This document shows, piece by piece, positions 24,263 through 37,460 of a stretch of DNA of 64,000 nucleotides; position 1 is the stretch's first letter, and the number at the start of each line of letters is the position of its first letter. The DNA lies in the NCBI GenBank assembly GCA_002633005.1, contig NMRA01000274.1, positions 124,391 through 188,390 on the forward strand, written 5' to 3'. The translations under genes were made by a program, and so were the position numbers. Under the pieces are notes generated by a model. The model worked only from the letters and a program-made list of their open reading frames with translations, did not search any database and was not told the DNA's origin. The DNA is from Phoronis australis (Eukaryota > Phoronida > Phoronidae).

Positions 24263-27200
24263 TCTTAATTATTTTTGCTGAGAAGTTAAGCAATACAAAC
24301 CTCCACAATCACAATAATGTATCCTAAATTGATAATTTCTACCGTGACATGCATTTAGCCAAATCCGAAATGCGTTCAATTACCTTAATAAAGAACCGAG
24401 CCTCGTTAGTGAACCTGCTGGACTTTTATTTGAAGATTTTCACAAAACTATTTTATAACCAAAAGTATTTTTGTACTACGGGCAAATTGCGGCAAACTTC
24501 AACAAGATAAAAACTTCTTCACAGTGTACATGTGACTGTTATGCCTTTTAATTCACTTAAATGACGTCATCACAAGCATTACACAACTGAACATCATTCC
24601 AACACGATGGATCTCCTTCCTACAACTGGACAAATGATACCATGAACATCAATTTAGAACACACACACACACAGAGGAACGCGAGGACCGATAAAAATTC
24701 AGACTTTCATTTTTATGTAGCCATTTACGAAGAAAAATCACCACATAAATCTAGGCCAGAACCATCAAAAGTCACTGAGATCTCTATTGACTAAGTTAAA
24801 CCTTCCCACAATGGATTTAACACCCCCAAGGAGAAAACTTTGCCAACCACAAATTGCTTAATGCTCGCTAATTGTCAAATTTCACGGGACTATATCAGCA
24901 GAGGAAGTGGTAACTTTTTGGACATCATAAAAAGTTTACGCTGTAAAGAAGTTGCTCAGAATGGCATCAAGCCAAACGCACCAAGGCTTTAACTGCTGAA
25001 GCACAAAATGTCACGCTACGAGTTGAACCACCACCTTTTCTGGGGCCAGTTAACGGTCATGCAAGCACTGAGAACAAAGCAACAAAAACCGAGCTTCATT
25101 TGACAACTGAACCTACAAGAGCACGTCAATTAAAAAGGCTATAGATTCTATTTCAGTTGCTGACAGTGCGAAAGTTTACTACTGGGCAAACTGATTGCCG
25201 TGCAAAACTGCCCCAGGCAGAACGAGCAAATATCAGTGCAGTTTGGTAACACGAAACTCGCCAAATAAGACCCAGTGTTGACAATCAGGTCAGGAGTTCA
25301 CCAAGAGGGGTCGACAGAGACAGAGCTGGGTGCATTTCACATGCAGCCAGCAGACCTCACAGTTTTGTGTGAGGAAAGAGCCAGTTTTAATTATACAAAA
25401 TAAACTGGGAGACACTCCATAGTCCCTACACTGGAGAGGTGTCACTGGGGACACACAAACAAAAGCTGCTCGATGGAGCATATGTAATATGACCTGACAA
25501 GCTACAAGATAGCCTTCAATAGCTGTGTTTACATAACAGTCATTGCAGTATAAAGACTGAGAAAAAGGCAGCAACTCCTGTACTTTTCTGAGCTGACTAA
25601 TTTATCAACTGGCTATGATGTAATGTTTTTTCATATAATACCAGGTTGAACAAGTCACACAACCCAGCAGTCTGACAGCCAAGACAAACAGGTACTGAGC
25701 ATGTGTACACACACTCCACCTGGTGGCAGCATAAAGAACTATTTAGTAAAGAGGATAATACTGTTGATGGTAACACTCAATTTTTGGCTGACCAGTAAAG
25801 TAAAAAAAAACTGTAAAAATGGGTAATGTATCCTCACAAAATGTATATAATTAATTCATCAAATATACTTCAGAGTTCTAAGCAATATTGGTATTATTTG
25901 CACAAACCATTTTTTCTCAATAACCAGTTTTACTGGTGACGAGTGAATAAATTGCAAAGTCAGGTACGTAGCAGAGAGTACAAATGAATATTTCCAACTC
26001 TATAAAATTTTACTATTGCACAAAAGAGAACCCATGTTCTAATATCCCTTTTCAGAGGCTTTTCATTAAAGGTTTTAACAGGTCGTTGCAATATTCAACT
26101 TTCAGGCCAAGAAAGCCACACTGAAGTGCATAACAGGCATGTAACAATAACAACTGTGAAATAATTAACTCCAACATGAAATTGCAATAAAGGCAAAAAT
26201 GTAGTTTAAGGGAAGGTATTAGAAAATCTAGTTCTGGTCAAATTTGCGACCACAGACGGCAAAATGGATTTTGTTCAGCCACTAAACGATATTTTGATGG
26301 ACAGGCTTCTCCAGCGGTAGTCATAGCCATTAGCGGAATAAGAGAAAAACACCTGTCCCCAAGTCCAACCACGATTTAATAGTCAACTGATCGATAACGG
26401 AATGTCAACATTAATATAGCTAGATGATATTGACGCGTTGAACTCTGGCGTTTAAGACGAGTGTAATTTATGAAGGTGATATTAAAAAATTTTGTTGGAA
26501 AACCATTCTGGCTGAGAAGTCATGAAGATTGATACAAATCTGTGACGTATTTGTGAAGTCTCGAACTGTTTTCTTATCCATGTTCACAACTTTGAAGAGC
26601 AAACATTCAAGTGCAGTTAACAAGACTTCAAAACAGAGATGACATGCTCACTTTGGAAAAAACGAAACCATTACACCTCAAGTGTTTACTGAAATTACTA
26701 CTTGAAAATTTGTCAAATAATTGATGCGCTAAGATTGATGCGTGGTTTAACTAATTCAAGTTTTGTTTCTTCAAGTTCACAACATTTAATGATAAAATCT
26801 CAGGTCAGTCGTACGTCACATACACCCACACAAACATATACCTTCGAAAATTTAAACAAATTAACAGAATTTGAGTAAATTGCTTAAATAAACACAGGCG
26901 GTTAAAGCGAAATCAATAACAATTATATTTATCTCTTAACTGGAGTTCAGAAGTAGAAGTCACAGTCAGTTAATTTCAGGCAAATCTAAACAAAAACCAT
27001 TGGCAAAATTGCCATTTTTCGTTCTTTAAAAAGTGCAAATACTTGTGTTGACAATTGAAGGTAAAGTGGCACATACATATTTTTTGATAAATTTGACAAA
27101 ACAAGAGTTCATCTTTTCAACCAGACACATTGTCTTTTGAAGGGGTTAGAAATCACGAAAAACGCCTTCATGTAAATTGACTGTCATACACAAAATCATA

Positions 27201-27619
27201 GAAAAAATTATCCATTATGGAGCTTAGCATTACAAATGTGTTATGTAACTACAAGTCAAGCACACGGTGCAGGGACAACTGGATCAACAGGTCAAGTCAC
27301 TGAACATTCATCTGATGAAGTCAAGAGTCACAGGTGTTGAACATATGTTGAACGTTCAATAGCGCCAGATGACAGAGACAATTCATCCTCACTGCATAAT
27401 TATTGAGTGAGTGGGAAAGGATAGTCTTGAAAAGGGCAATGATTGGGTCTTGGCAGCAACCCAGGCAAGAGTAGATGAAAGAATCACATTTGAACTTAAT
27501 CACATCATTGGCTCTGGGTGGGGAGTCCATTATTTAAGGCCTGTAAACATGCAGAATCAGACAATGTACTGAACACACAACATGGCCGACTACGAAATCA
27601 ATACTATGAGAGTCTACTT

Positions 27620-27970
27620 AAGATTACATAGGTCTCTAGAAATAGTAAAATTTGGCTTACTTCAGAACGTCATGTCTTAAAAGTCCTATTTTTGATAGTC
27701 ACTCGTGCAAAAGTGTAACATTTTAAAACTAATTCAGCTTTCTAGAGAAAAGTGCAAAAAATAGTATGTTAAATTTGCATGTGAAAATGATATAATTCAG
27801 AAAATTGTAACCTCAACTAGGAGATTTTATCTTGAATATTTTTATCAAAATTAAATTTGGGCATGTCACGTGTACTATTGTTTTTCTAGGCATGTGCCTT
27901 TTTTGTTCAATTTTACTTAAAAGATATGGATACGTCACCAATTAATGTCAGACTGGTATGTATAGTTTAA
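27620..27970 (+). repeat. Family C repeat copy 1
   Basis: The distal part (TTTTTATCAAAATTAAATTT, GGGCATGTCACGTGTACTATTG, ending GACTGGTATG) aligns with the distal part of copy 2 directly to its right. The proximal part is weaker. Confidence 0.4.
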
Positions 27971-28104
27971 GATCGAACTATACATGCATTCTACTTTCAC
28001 AAAATATATACTTATACAGACCTATTTTCTGTTTTCTAGACATTTGGCTAAATGAGTGCACTTGTCAGTAGGATCCCACAAAAACTTAGGTTATGCAGGA
28101 CTCT

Positions 28105-28500
28105 ACAAAAATGTGCAAATTTGGCAAACTTTGGAACATCATATTTCAATAATGGCTGACCACATTCATGAGGAACTTTCAGATACTATGTTTTACGCAT
28201 TGTTTTCTAAAACCCTGATAGGAAATATTCAATGTTTCACTTTTGCATGCGGGACTATCGAAACTTAAGGCTTTTTTATTTTTATGAAAAAGGTTAAGTT
28301 TCATAAAACACAAACGAAATGACAATTTACAAAACTATTACAGCTTTTTTGAAAATTCATCATGAACATTTTTTTATCAATCAAAATTGGTCACGTCGTT
28401 TAATAGTGTTGTTTTGCAATTGATGCTCCTTTATTTTTTGCTAGTTTTCACTAACAAGACATAGTCGCATTACCCAATAAAAGGCGAATTGGTATGAAAT
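28105..28500 (+). repeat. Family C repeat copy 2
   Basis: ATTTGGCAAACTTTGGAACA, ATACTATGTTTTACGCATTG and TTGGTCACGTCGTTTAATAG all have counterparts in the same order and spacing in 37070-37460. Confidence 0.55.
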
Positions 28501-28721
28501 CAAAATCAAATTCTACAGGCTTTCCGCTATTAGAAAATATTCCCTCTATAGTTTTGCACATATTTGAGCTAAATACATAGACTTAGTCAATAGGGTCCAC
28601 CCAAACTATAGAGTGTACTCCCAGACAGCAGCATCATGGGACAGAAGTAAAGAAGTTCACTAATATGGAAACATGGAAAAGAACTTGGCTAGGAATCTGA
28701 ACAGTTCAGCAGTAATAAAAT

Positions 28722-29110
28722 ACTTCAACTTTTTCATTATTTGTAGCATTCTTCAGTTATCATAACTATGCCCCAATCGCAACAATGGAAAGGGGCAATG
28801 GAAGCTACCATTTATGTCCGAAGTTGGTGACATTTTACTGCAGCAGTAGAACAGAGGCAGTAGAACAGTGTAGTAATGATAGCAGTTCCAGTGGCAGCTA
28901 GCAGCAACTAGCAGCAGCTAGCAATAGCTAGGAGCTAGTAGCAGCCTGCAGCAGCAGCACCAAAACCATCACCACCACCACCACCACCACCACCGCCACT
29001 ACCACCATCATCACCACTAATACTGATAGTTATAGTAATAACCAATTGCAGTAGCATTAGCCATAGCAGGATCAATAGTAGCAGTAGCAGTAGCAGCAGT
29101 AGTAATAGTA

Positions 29111-29156
<46 letters not shown>

Positions 29157-29529
29157 TAGTAACAGTTGTAGTAATACTTGTAGTAAGCAAAATCTGCCTA
29201 GACTGATAAAGAAGCAGACTGGGTTTATTTCTGTACATGCAGCTGCACTGCAGCTTTAACACTGTCCAGATGGGTTGGTGGGAAGCCAGCTGAGACTCAC
29301 AGCTGCCCCAACCAGTCAGTTGTAAGCTGCCCTACATTCTCCATCACAACCAGTGGAAGCTGCTGAGGACTGGCTGGTTGGCTGGCAGTAATCAGCTTAT
29401 ACCACACAGCAATATGAACATGTGTAAGTTTGGTGCTACATATATACACAGGGATAGGCCCAGCAGTTAAAGCAGCTTAACTCTATCCACTGTCACTTAG
29501 TCGGGCACTAGGTGCAGTGATGTCAGTAG
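28722..29529 (+). repeat. Duplicated block around trinucleotide locus, copy 1
   Basis: 808 bases from ACTTCAACTTTTTCATTATT to GTGATGTCAGTAG, repeated almost identically at 29533-30439 after a single N at 29530. Differences are a few substitutions and the length of the AGC arrays. Contains (ACC)n at about 28967-29010 and (AGC)n at 29113-29153. Confidence 0.9.
29113..29153 (+). repeat. (AGC)n microsatellite, allele 1; CTG in E-protein sense
   Basis: About 13-14 pure AGC units, flanked by imperfect AGT/AGC units on both sides. Sense transcripts of the E-protein gene (minus strand) would carry CUG repeats within intron 2. Confidence 0.95.
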
Positions 29530-29532
29530 NAC

Positions 29533-29920
29533 ACTTCAACTTTTTCATTATTTGTAGCATTCTTCAGTTATCATAACTATGCCCCAATCGCAACAATGGA
29601 AAGGGGCAATGGAAGCTACCATTTATGTCCGAAGTTGGTGACATTTTACTGCAGCAGTAGAACAGAGGCAGTAGATCAGTGTAGTAATTATAGCAGTTCC
29701 AGTGGCAGCTAGCAGCAACTAGCAGCAGCTAGCAATAGCTAGGAGCTAGTAGCAGCCTGCAGCAGCAGCACCAAAACCATCACCACCACCACCACCACCA
29801 CCACCGCCACTACCACCATCACCACCACTAATACTGATAGTTATAGTAATAACCAATTGCAGTAGCATTAGCCATAGCAGGATCAATAGTAGCAGTATCA
29901 GTAGCAGCAGTAGTAATAGT

Positions 29921-29963
<43 letters not shown>

Positions 29964-29971
29964 ATAGTAGT

Positions 29972-30005
<34 letters not shown>

Positions 30006-30013
30006 ATAGTAGT

Positions 30014-30065
<52 letters not shown>

Positions 30066-30439
30066 ATAATAACAGTTGTAGTAATACTTGTAGTAAGCAA
30101 AATCTGCCTAGACTGATAAAGAAGCAGACTGGGTTTATTTCTGTACATGCAGCTGCACTGCAGCTTTAACACTGTCCAGATGGGTTGGTGGGAAGCCAGC
30201 TGAGACTCACAGCTGCCCCAACCAGTCAGTTGTAAGCTGCCCTACATTCTCCACCACAACCAGTGGAAGCTGCCGAGGACTGGCTGGTTGGCTGGCAGTA
30301 ATCAGCTTATACCACACAGCAATATGAACATGTGTAAGTTTGGTGCTACATATATACACAGGGATAGGCCCAGCAGTTAAAGCAGCTTAACTCTATCCAC
30401 TGTCACTTAGTCGGGCACTAGGTGCAGTGATGTCAGTAG
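29533..30439 (+). repeat. Duplicated block around trinucleotide locus, copy 2
   Basis: 907 bases matching 28722-29529, about 99 bases longer because the AGC tract is expanded into three blocks. The same flanks and the N between the copies point to two haplotypes placed in tandem by the assembler. Confidence 0.9.
29921..30063 (+). repeat. (AGC)n microsatellite, allele 2, three blocks with interruptions
   Basis: Blocks at about 29921-29958, 29972-30000 and 30014-30050, each roughly 9-13 AGC units, are separated by TAGTAATAGTAGT-type interruptions. This looks like duplication of the block seen once in allele 1. Confidence 0.95.
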
Positions 30440-33400
30440 CTAGCAAGGGGGTCAACTAGAGGAACTGCACACAGTGGAGGAGATAGAAATTTTCCACGGC
30501 ACATCAGTTTGGCAATTATAAGCGAGTGAATATGCAGTTTTGTCAACCAGGGTAATGCTGTTTTTGATTGGGAATTAGTGGAAAATTTGTAAGAGAAAAT
30601 ACCAACAGGAGGATTGGCAAGAGTATATTAACAGAAAGAAACGGACGAAAACGAAATGGAAGAGTCAACGCCACCTATGCTAAGAAATCAACAGAAATGT
30701 CAAAATTTTGGATCTGTGCTCACAGCCTTCCTGCCAGAGATGCCACAAGGTGGACAACTGCAGACAGAAAACCATGTGTAACAAATTCAGTGCTACCACA
30801 CGCAAAACAATGAAAATACCAGTTTATTTAATACAAAACAGTTAACAATGCCAGTAATCATATAAACAATCCTTCTGCGCCATTTCTTAATCAGTAAAAA
30901 CCTGGGAATAGGAACTTAATTAAATTAGTAAGATGACAGTAATGAACATAATTAGTATGATTGTAAACCAAGTGCAAAGTGACTTAAAGATAATTGGATA
31001 ACTGCCAACAGCCAATCATAACACAGCGTAATGCGGCGAGGGGAAATCGCGGCTAATTAATCTTTGTTGGCAGCACTTAACATTTCAAAAACATTCGAGT
31101 AAATGCGACAGGGCAATACAGATAAACTTCAAGTATTTTCATAGCCAAGTCAAACCTTCAACACGTGAGATTTGATCAGTACATTTCTTCACTGTTAACT
31201 AATAAAATCATTTTAGACGCTTCACTTGTTTTACACCAGTAAAAAAAAATTAATAAAGGAACCAACGCAGTCAGTCGCTGCCTTTTTCCATCCTTGACCT
31301 CAATGATATGCAAACCATGTTGAGGAGCTGCATTCAACAGTGTTTAGACTTTCAACGTCTCTAGAGTGTTTGTCAACACAAGTGAAGAGCTAAAAAGCCT
31401 ATTTCCTGAGCGAGCAGTCCTAAACCCCGGCGACTTCCCCAAGCGTATAAGTCGAGCACCAATTAGAAGCGCTACGGTAAGCAGTGAAGGCTGCTTCATT
31501 TCAATGAGATGCGACCAAAACAATGATGATTAGGCAGAGGTTATTTGCAAAGGCGATTAAGCAAATGACGCCGGCGGCTTGTTGAGATAGAGTTGGCAGT
31601 CAAATACTGAGGCGTTTACAACCTTGTTTGCCCATGACGCGAGAGTCATCGATCGCTTGTCAGCCAAATCAATTCCGGGAAGAATGTTAGAGAGCCGGAT
31701 ACTCATTGATTTCAGTTGGCCATTGATTGCAACGTGTAGTCATTCAAGACCTGGTTGGTTCAACATTGAACCGAGCTAGGGGCATGATGAGCAGTGTGAG
31801 AACATGTGCAGACGGTGGGGCCACAACTCTAACTGCGTTGTAGACACAGTGGTCGAATCAATTGTACAATGTTTAACTTTTTCACATCAGCCCATTGTCT
31901 ATTTTCAATGGGAACTAACGCCAAATGCAAACAGAGACTCCCCTGAGGCCATCTCCAAGAGAACGTCTAGAAAGCTACTTAATTCACTTTTTCCATTGTT
32001 TATTAAATAGCTGAAGCAATCAAAGCCTGACAAGAAATTCTAAGTGATAAAAGCAAGTCAACCAATCAAAAAGAGATGGGTAAAACTGAGGCATATTTAC
32101 GTGGTTGTAAAAAGTTACGACTGAAGAAAATCGAAGAGGTCTTTGCTAAATAGTAACAAATAGAAAAATAGATCAATTAAACACAAAGTCATTGAAATTA
32201 TCTTATTGATGTATCCCGAATCTTATGTCTAAATTCTTAACAGTGCTAATCAAACGAAGTTGAAAAGAACTAGTGATAAGGTTTCCACTCCATCCAGGCT
32301 CAACATCATAGAAATCAGATTTGTACACTGTCAATTAGCGGCACTTTGTGATAAAAATTGATGACGTCCTTCCCGTATTGAGAAGAACACACAGTAGAGT
32401 ACTGCCGGCCGCTCAAATTTGTGAGAAGGTTAGACTGGACAGGGAGAAGAGCCCTCCCACTAAATGATGGACAGATATTTTGTTATTGTAAATGATAAAA
32501 CGCCATTGTTTTCAAGTAACTCAGTTCACAGGGGTAACATTGGCGTGTCCAATTTCATTCAGGCACACACAGGCAGCAAACCAAAGGCCGTAGATCGTGA
32601 ACAGCTCCAGTTACTTGACCCAATTCTTTCAATGCCATTACCAAGACCAGACAATAATCCTACCAGGTGAATGCAGCTAAGACAGCCATCCTGAGAGGGC
32701 AAGGTTTTACTTTCCTGTTGATTTGTGGCTAGAATGTCCAATTTGATGGATTGTAAACTTAATTTCTTGTCATTAAAAACCAAAAATATTATAGAATTAT
32801 TTCTAAGGCATCTGCAACTGAAGTATGGAAATTCCACTCAAAATTTGTAATTTTGTCAACGAAGTCTAATTCGGTGAGTTTTCCGAAGTCACGAAAACCA
32901 GAGTCTCTAGAACTTACGACATGTCTCCACAAAAGAAAATCTATTATTTTTACGAGTGGCTAACATTTCCAAAGTAAGGAAATTTAAGAATGACACAAAC
33001 TTAGAATCCAATCGTTGTTTTCAATAAAATAGAACCATTAATTGAAAAGTTTGCAAGATCGATGGCAACATCACATTTAAATAGACTAGTGCAGAACAAA
33101 AACACTCACCATCAAACATCATTGTCATCATCGATACTGTTGTCATCACTGCCTTAAAAACATGTTACCAGTAGTGGCTTTGTAATTATAATAACTATCC
33201 ACTGGCGAAACAGACGAGTTTGTATGCTAAATATGGGTGCTTAATCACAACTCTTGTCAATCTTTGTTCCGGGTGCGGGGAGCAATGTCCACATGCAAAC
33301 TTAATATGCTGGTGCTGGCATAGGGGCAGGGTGTATTGAGTTAGTGAGCCAATGATCACTCAAGAGTTATCCATGAGGAAGGCGACCGCTTTTAACAACC

Positions 33401-35865
33401 CATCATGCGGTGAGTTGCACTGCAGCCTACTCCAAGTGCTGGGTAACGCATCAAAAACTGTGCCACCATATGTTTTCTGTGTTCAAGGCTAAGTGAACCT
33501 CAGTCATTGGACAGTGTGGTCATACTTCTCATGATATCCCGGATCCAACAGTTCACCAGTGAGAAGATTCCACAGAAAGTTGTTTAGAAGCCAAGCTGTC
33601 ACACTTCTGAGGTTATAAATGTAAACACAAATTTACAACCATAAACCATTCTAAATAACATTCAGTTACCTAAGCCATTCCATTCATCACTTAAAATGAA
33701 TGATTGGAAAATTTCGCAAATGCGTTACAACTACACAACTGTTCTGAATAAAACCCCATCTAAAGATTTTTCATTTTTCAAAGCCTTTCCATTCTACAAA
33801 GCGATGACAGACAGTCCATAGTACAAGTGGACAACTGTTGACAACAATAGGCAACCGGTGATGCTTCTTTGAGAGATTAAAAAGGTAAAAAATCCCTTGT
33901 CGTGCTTCGAATTCAACTGGAGGAAAATGGATACCCAAAAAAGGATGGTGAGTTCTTTGCAAACTTTTTAATCAAAGATCAACAATTAGCCTCTGCCCTC
34001 AGTCAGGGGAGTTGTTAATTTTCGTAGCCCTAATGGGCACTTAACTGCCTTTTATGATAGCTGTTACCGTAGGAAATGGTCTCTGATTTTTATATAATCT
34101 AAAACCAAAACAAATGCACAATCTATGTTTATTTTAATGGTCTAGTGCTCTGATTAATGTTCCTTGTATGTATGAAGCCTTCATCAAGGCGAGACTACAG
34201 TGTGAAAATGCTGAAATTGTTTGTTAAAGGTATGAACACGGCTCATGTTTTAGATGTTTCACTTCTCGACAAGGTACTCAAAAAAATCCATAATTTTCAC
34301 AAAGTAATAGATTTTCAACCCAAGAAAGGACAACTCAAAATACTGTTTTTGTGATATCACCTTGACCACCATGATCAAAAGAGATTCCAGCGATCCACTA
34401 ATACCACTAGGGTAGTTTGATAGGAAGCCACATTTCCTTAGAAACACACTTTTGCCACATTCTACAAAAAACATGACGATGTGCGCCAATCAATAGAAAT
34501 TTTTTGTAAAGTTCAAAACTTTACACAGCATTAATTAAATAATATTCATTATTCAGTATCCATATAAACTGGTCGCATTGAATAACACTGAAACACTTGC
34601 CAGCACAAGATGAACAGTTGCCATCAGCAACAGTCCTAGTGATTTGGACTTCACTAGTTATCTACCAACTCAATGTTTCAAGAGTAAAATTCTATAAGTT
34701 ATCTACATATTTTCAGAAACTCTAGACTTTTCATAGATATCATTTAGCCTAAATTCAGACTAGGTGTTAAGATTACTCATAACCTCATGGCTCTTCACAA
34801 CAGAAAATTCACTCGTGGAGAATTACAAAATTCATATTCACGTTTGAAAGTCCATGTTCACCCTAGAGGGGAATCAGTGTGTTAAGTCTCAGAATAGAAG
34901 TACGGAACTGGTACCAAAAGCTCAAAATATCCCTATTTGTTGAGGAAATCATTAATCTTCGGATACTTGAAACCTGTCGCGTGGGTTTTCGAACGCGGCC
35001 GGCGAGGCAAGTAAGCCAAACTCGCAGGTTGTGGAGAACACTGAGCCTTAAGTATAAAGTGAACATTCTCTTGTCTATGCTATTACAAGGAGCTGTAAAG
35101 AATCAAACATGCAAGGCCATCAATTATGCCTGAGCCGTTTGATTATTCATGAATGGAGATTTGCTCAAAACAGTCAACTCACTCCAGAGACTTAGGGAGG
35201 GGGAGAGCTAACACATCCACAAATGGGGAGGGAGGACTACACCTCCACACATATACTGCAATTACAAACAACAAAACAAATGGTACTTTTACAAACGGCC
35301 GTCAATTATTCCGCATTAGCTACAGGATCATCGAAGTGATTGGATTATCGAGGCTCAGAACCTCGGGGGGAAATGGCCCCCGAAGCTACTAAATCATGAT
35401 AAGGTAGAATATCTCCGAGGCATTTCACGCAAAAGTTTTGCCTATGGCTGTTATTACTGACTATACTTGAACTTCCGGGTAAATTGCAAGTTCACACATT
35501 TCCTAGATCCTAGAATTATGGTAATTTTCAACTTATTTAGTGCACAATAGGGGGACATGTAGAATTTTACTTACATTTCTGTAACAAAACTAAAGAACAA
35601 GAGATTTTAGCCTGTATCAGTTGCATCATTTGTATAGTGTAGATGCAATGAAACATTTGGTCAAGTTTTCATTACTTGAAGTAGGTACGGTATATCATAT
35701 TTCTCAAATATCGGGCATTGCCCACTGTATCAAGAAAATCTGAATATAAACTCAGCAGTTGATGTAATTGTTGAAAATAGCAACAGACACAATGTTTTCA
35801 TGAGTGCCCATCCTGTGTAACATCGAGGTGAATGATAGTTCAAAAGTCGTTGATGGTAATTCTTG

Positions 35866-35960
35866 AATTTGGGAAGACCAACATTTATTATTTCTAAAAT
35901 TTGGTACAAGCTCTGACACTAGCTCAAACTAGATAATTTTTTACGAAACCAGACTTCGAA
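35866..35960 (+). repeat. Family B repeat copy 2
   Basis: GAATTTGGGAAGACCAACAT, then TATTTCTAAAATTTGGTACA and AGCTCTGACACTAGCTCAAAC, parallel to copy 1. Confidence 0.55.
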
Positions 35961-37069
35961 AAATACAAAATAGAAAATAGAAAAAATGACAACTTTGGTC
36001 ATTATTTTTGTGTGAAGTAAGACTTTCTAGAATATGCAACAAGACAAATTAGTCAAAAAATAATTGCAGGCAATCTAGTACATGTTGTAGAGACAGGACT
36101 CAAGGTCCACCAGTGTGCCCAGAGAGACACAATCTTGAATAAAGAAAGCAAAGACTTATCACACAAAGCCACATCAGGGGAGGACGACAACTGCTAAAAC
36201 AGTGGGGGGACACCAACCATGACTTTTTCCCCACTACTCTTCAACTGCAAACAATTTATTTGCAAATGAATACCACTTCGCAGCCAATACTTTTTAACTT
36301 AGAAGTGGAAAAGCACAGCAAACAAATCTCCTTAGGCCATTTCATACCAACAGGATGCCGGCAGTGGAGCAGCATCCATGTACACTGTGTAGTTTTTTTG
36401 AACCTTTTAAACTAGTCTTGGGTAGTTAATGGACATTGAAGATATCGCAGTTTGATAAGTAGATCAATCGACATTGTTGCACGATGGTGCTCCAAAAACA
36501 TGCAGGCGTTTTTTTTTTTAATTTCACTGAATTACCATATTTATGGTTGGATAATCAATCAAATAAAGTTCTTATACTGGTAGAATGGCGAATAATTGAA
36601 AACAATATAAATCATAAATATCTTAACAGGTGCCGGTATTGACAGCGACACCTGCCGATAACTCCGCTGAAAACAACGCTAACCTTTCACACCGCTGCTA
36701 AATCCAACTATTTACTGCCAAGTCAACTCGCGCTTTTGACTCGGGAGTAGAGACCCAAGTTAATCGTTCGTACTGACCGACACTCGACAAAACATCGACA
36801 TCCCTTTGTCATTGGTATAAAAGGCCCTTTGCACATTGAGAAAATTGACTGAAGCTTGAAGGTCAGGGAAGAGACAGAAGCCCCCAAGTGATCAAAGGAA
36901 ACAAATTCCAGGAATCCGCTTGTAGTCAGTCTACTGTGCACTAAGACTGCGTGGCTCAGTCAGCCACATTCTAAGATACTGGAGACCCTGAGAAAGACAG
37001 GAGGCAAATGATTTAAGTAACCCATATTTTCCAATTCGTTAAGGCTATGTAGAGCCGGAGAAAAACGTC

Positions 37070-37460
37070 TAGGTTTGGCAAACTTCGTAACACCACATCT
37101 CAGAAATAGTTGGCTGGATTCATACAAAACTCTCAGCTACTATGCTTTACGCATGTTTTACAATATGCTGTTAGAGTTTTGTTTTAACGATGTTCTACTT
37201 TTGCAAGAGGTGCTGCCAAAAACAAGACTTCCAAGATTTTTATTAAAAAAAATCTAAAGTTGCATAGACCGAAAACGAGATAATTTAGACAACTACAGCA
37301 GTGTTTTTGATATTTCATCCTGAACATTGACATCAAATGAAATTTGGTCACGTTATTGATTCCATTGGTTTGCTATGAATGTACCTTTCTGTTTTGCTAC
37401 ATTTCATTAAAAAGAGGGTCATGCAACTCAATCAATGGCAGATTGGTATAAGGCAAAAAC
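37070..37460 (+). repeat. Family C repeat copy 3
   Basis: GGTTTGGCAAACTTCGTAAC, CTACTATGCTTTACGCATGT and TTGGTCACGTTATTGATTCC align collinearly with copy 2 over about 390 bases at low identity. An old family; class unknown. Confidence 0.55.

Noticed and set aside
29746-30172. Open frames of poly-Leu and poly-Ala on the minus strand
   Set aside because: They are translations of the AGC/CTG microsatellite and have no flanking coding signal.
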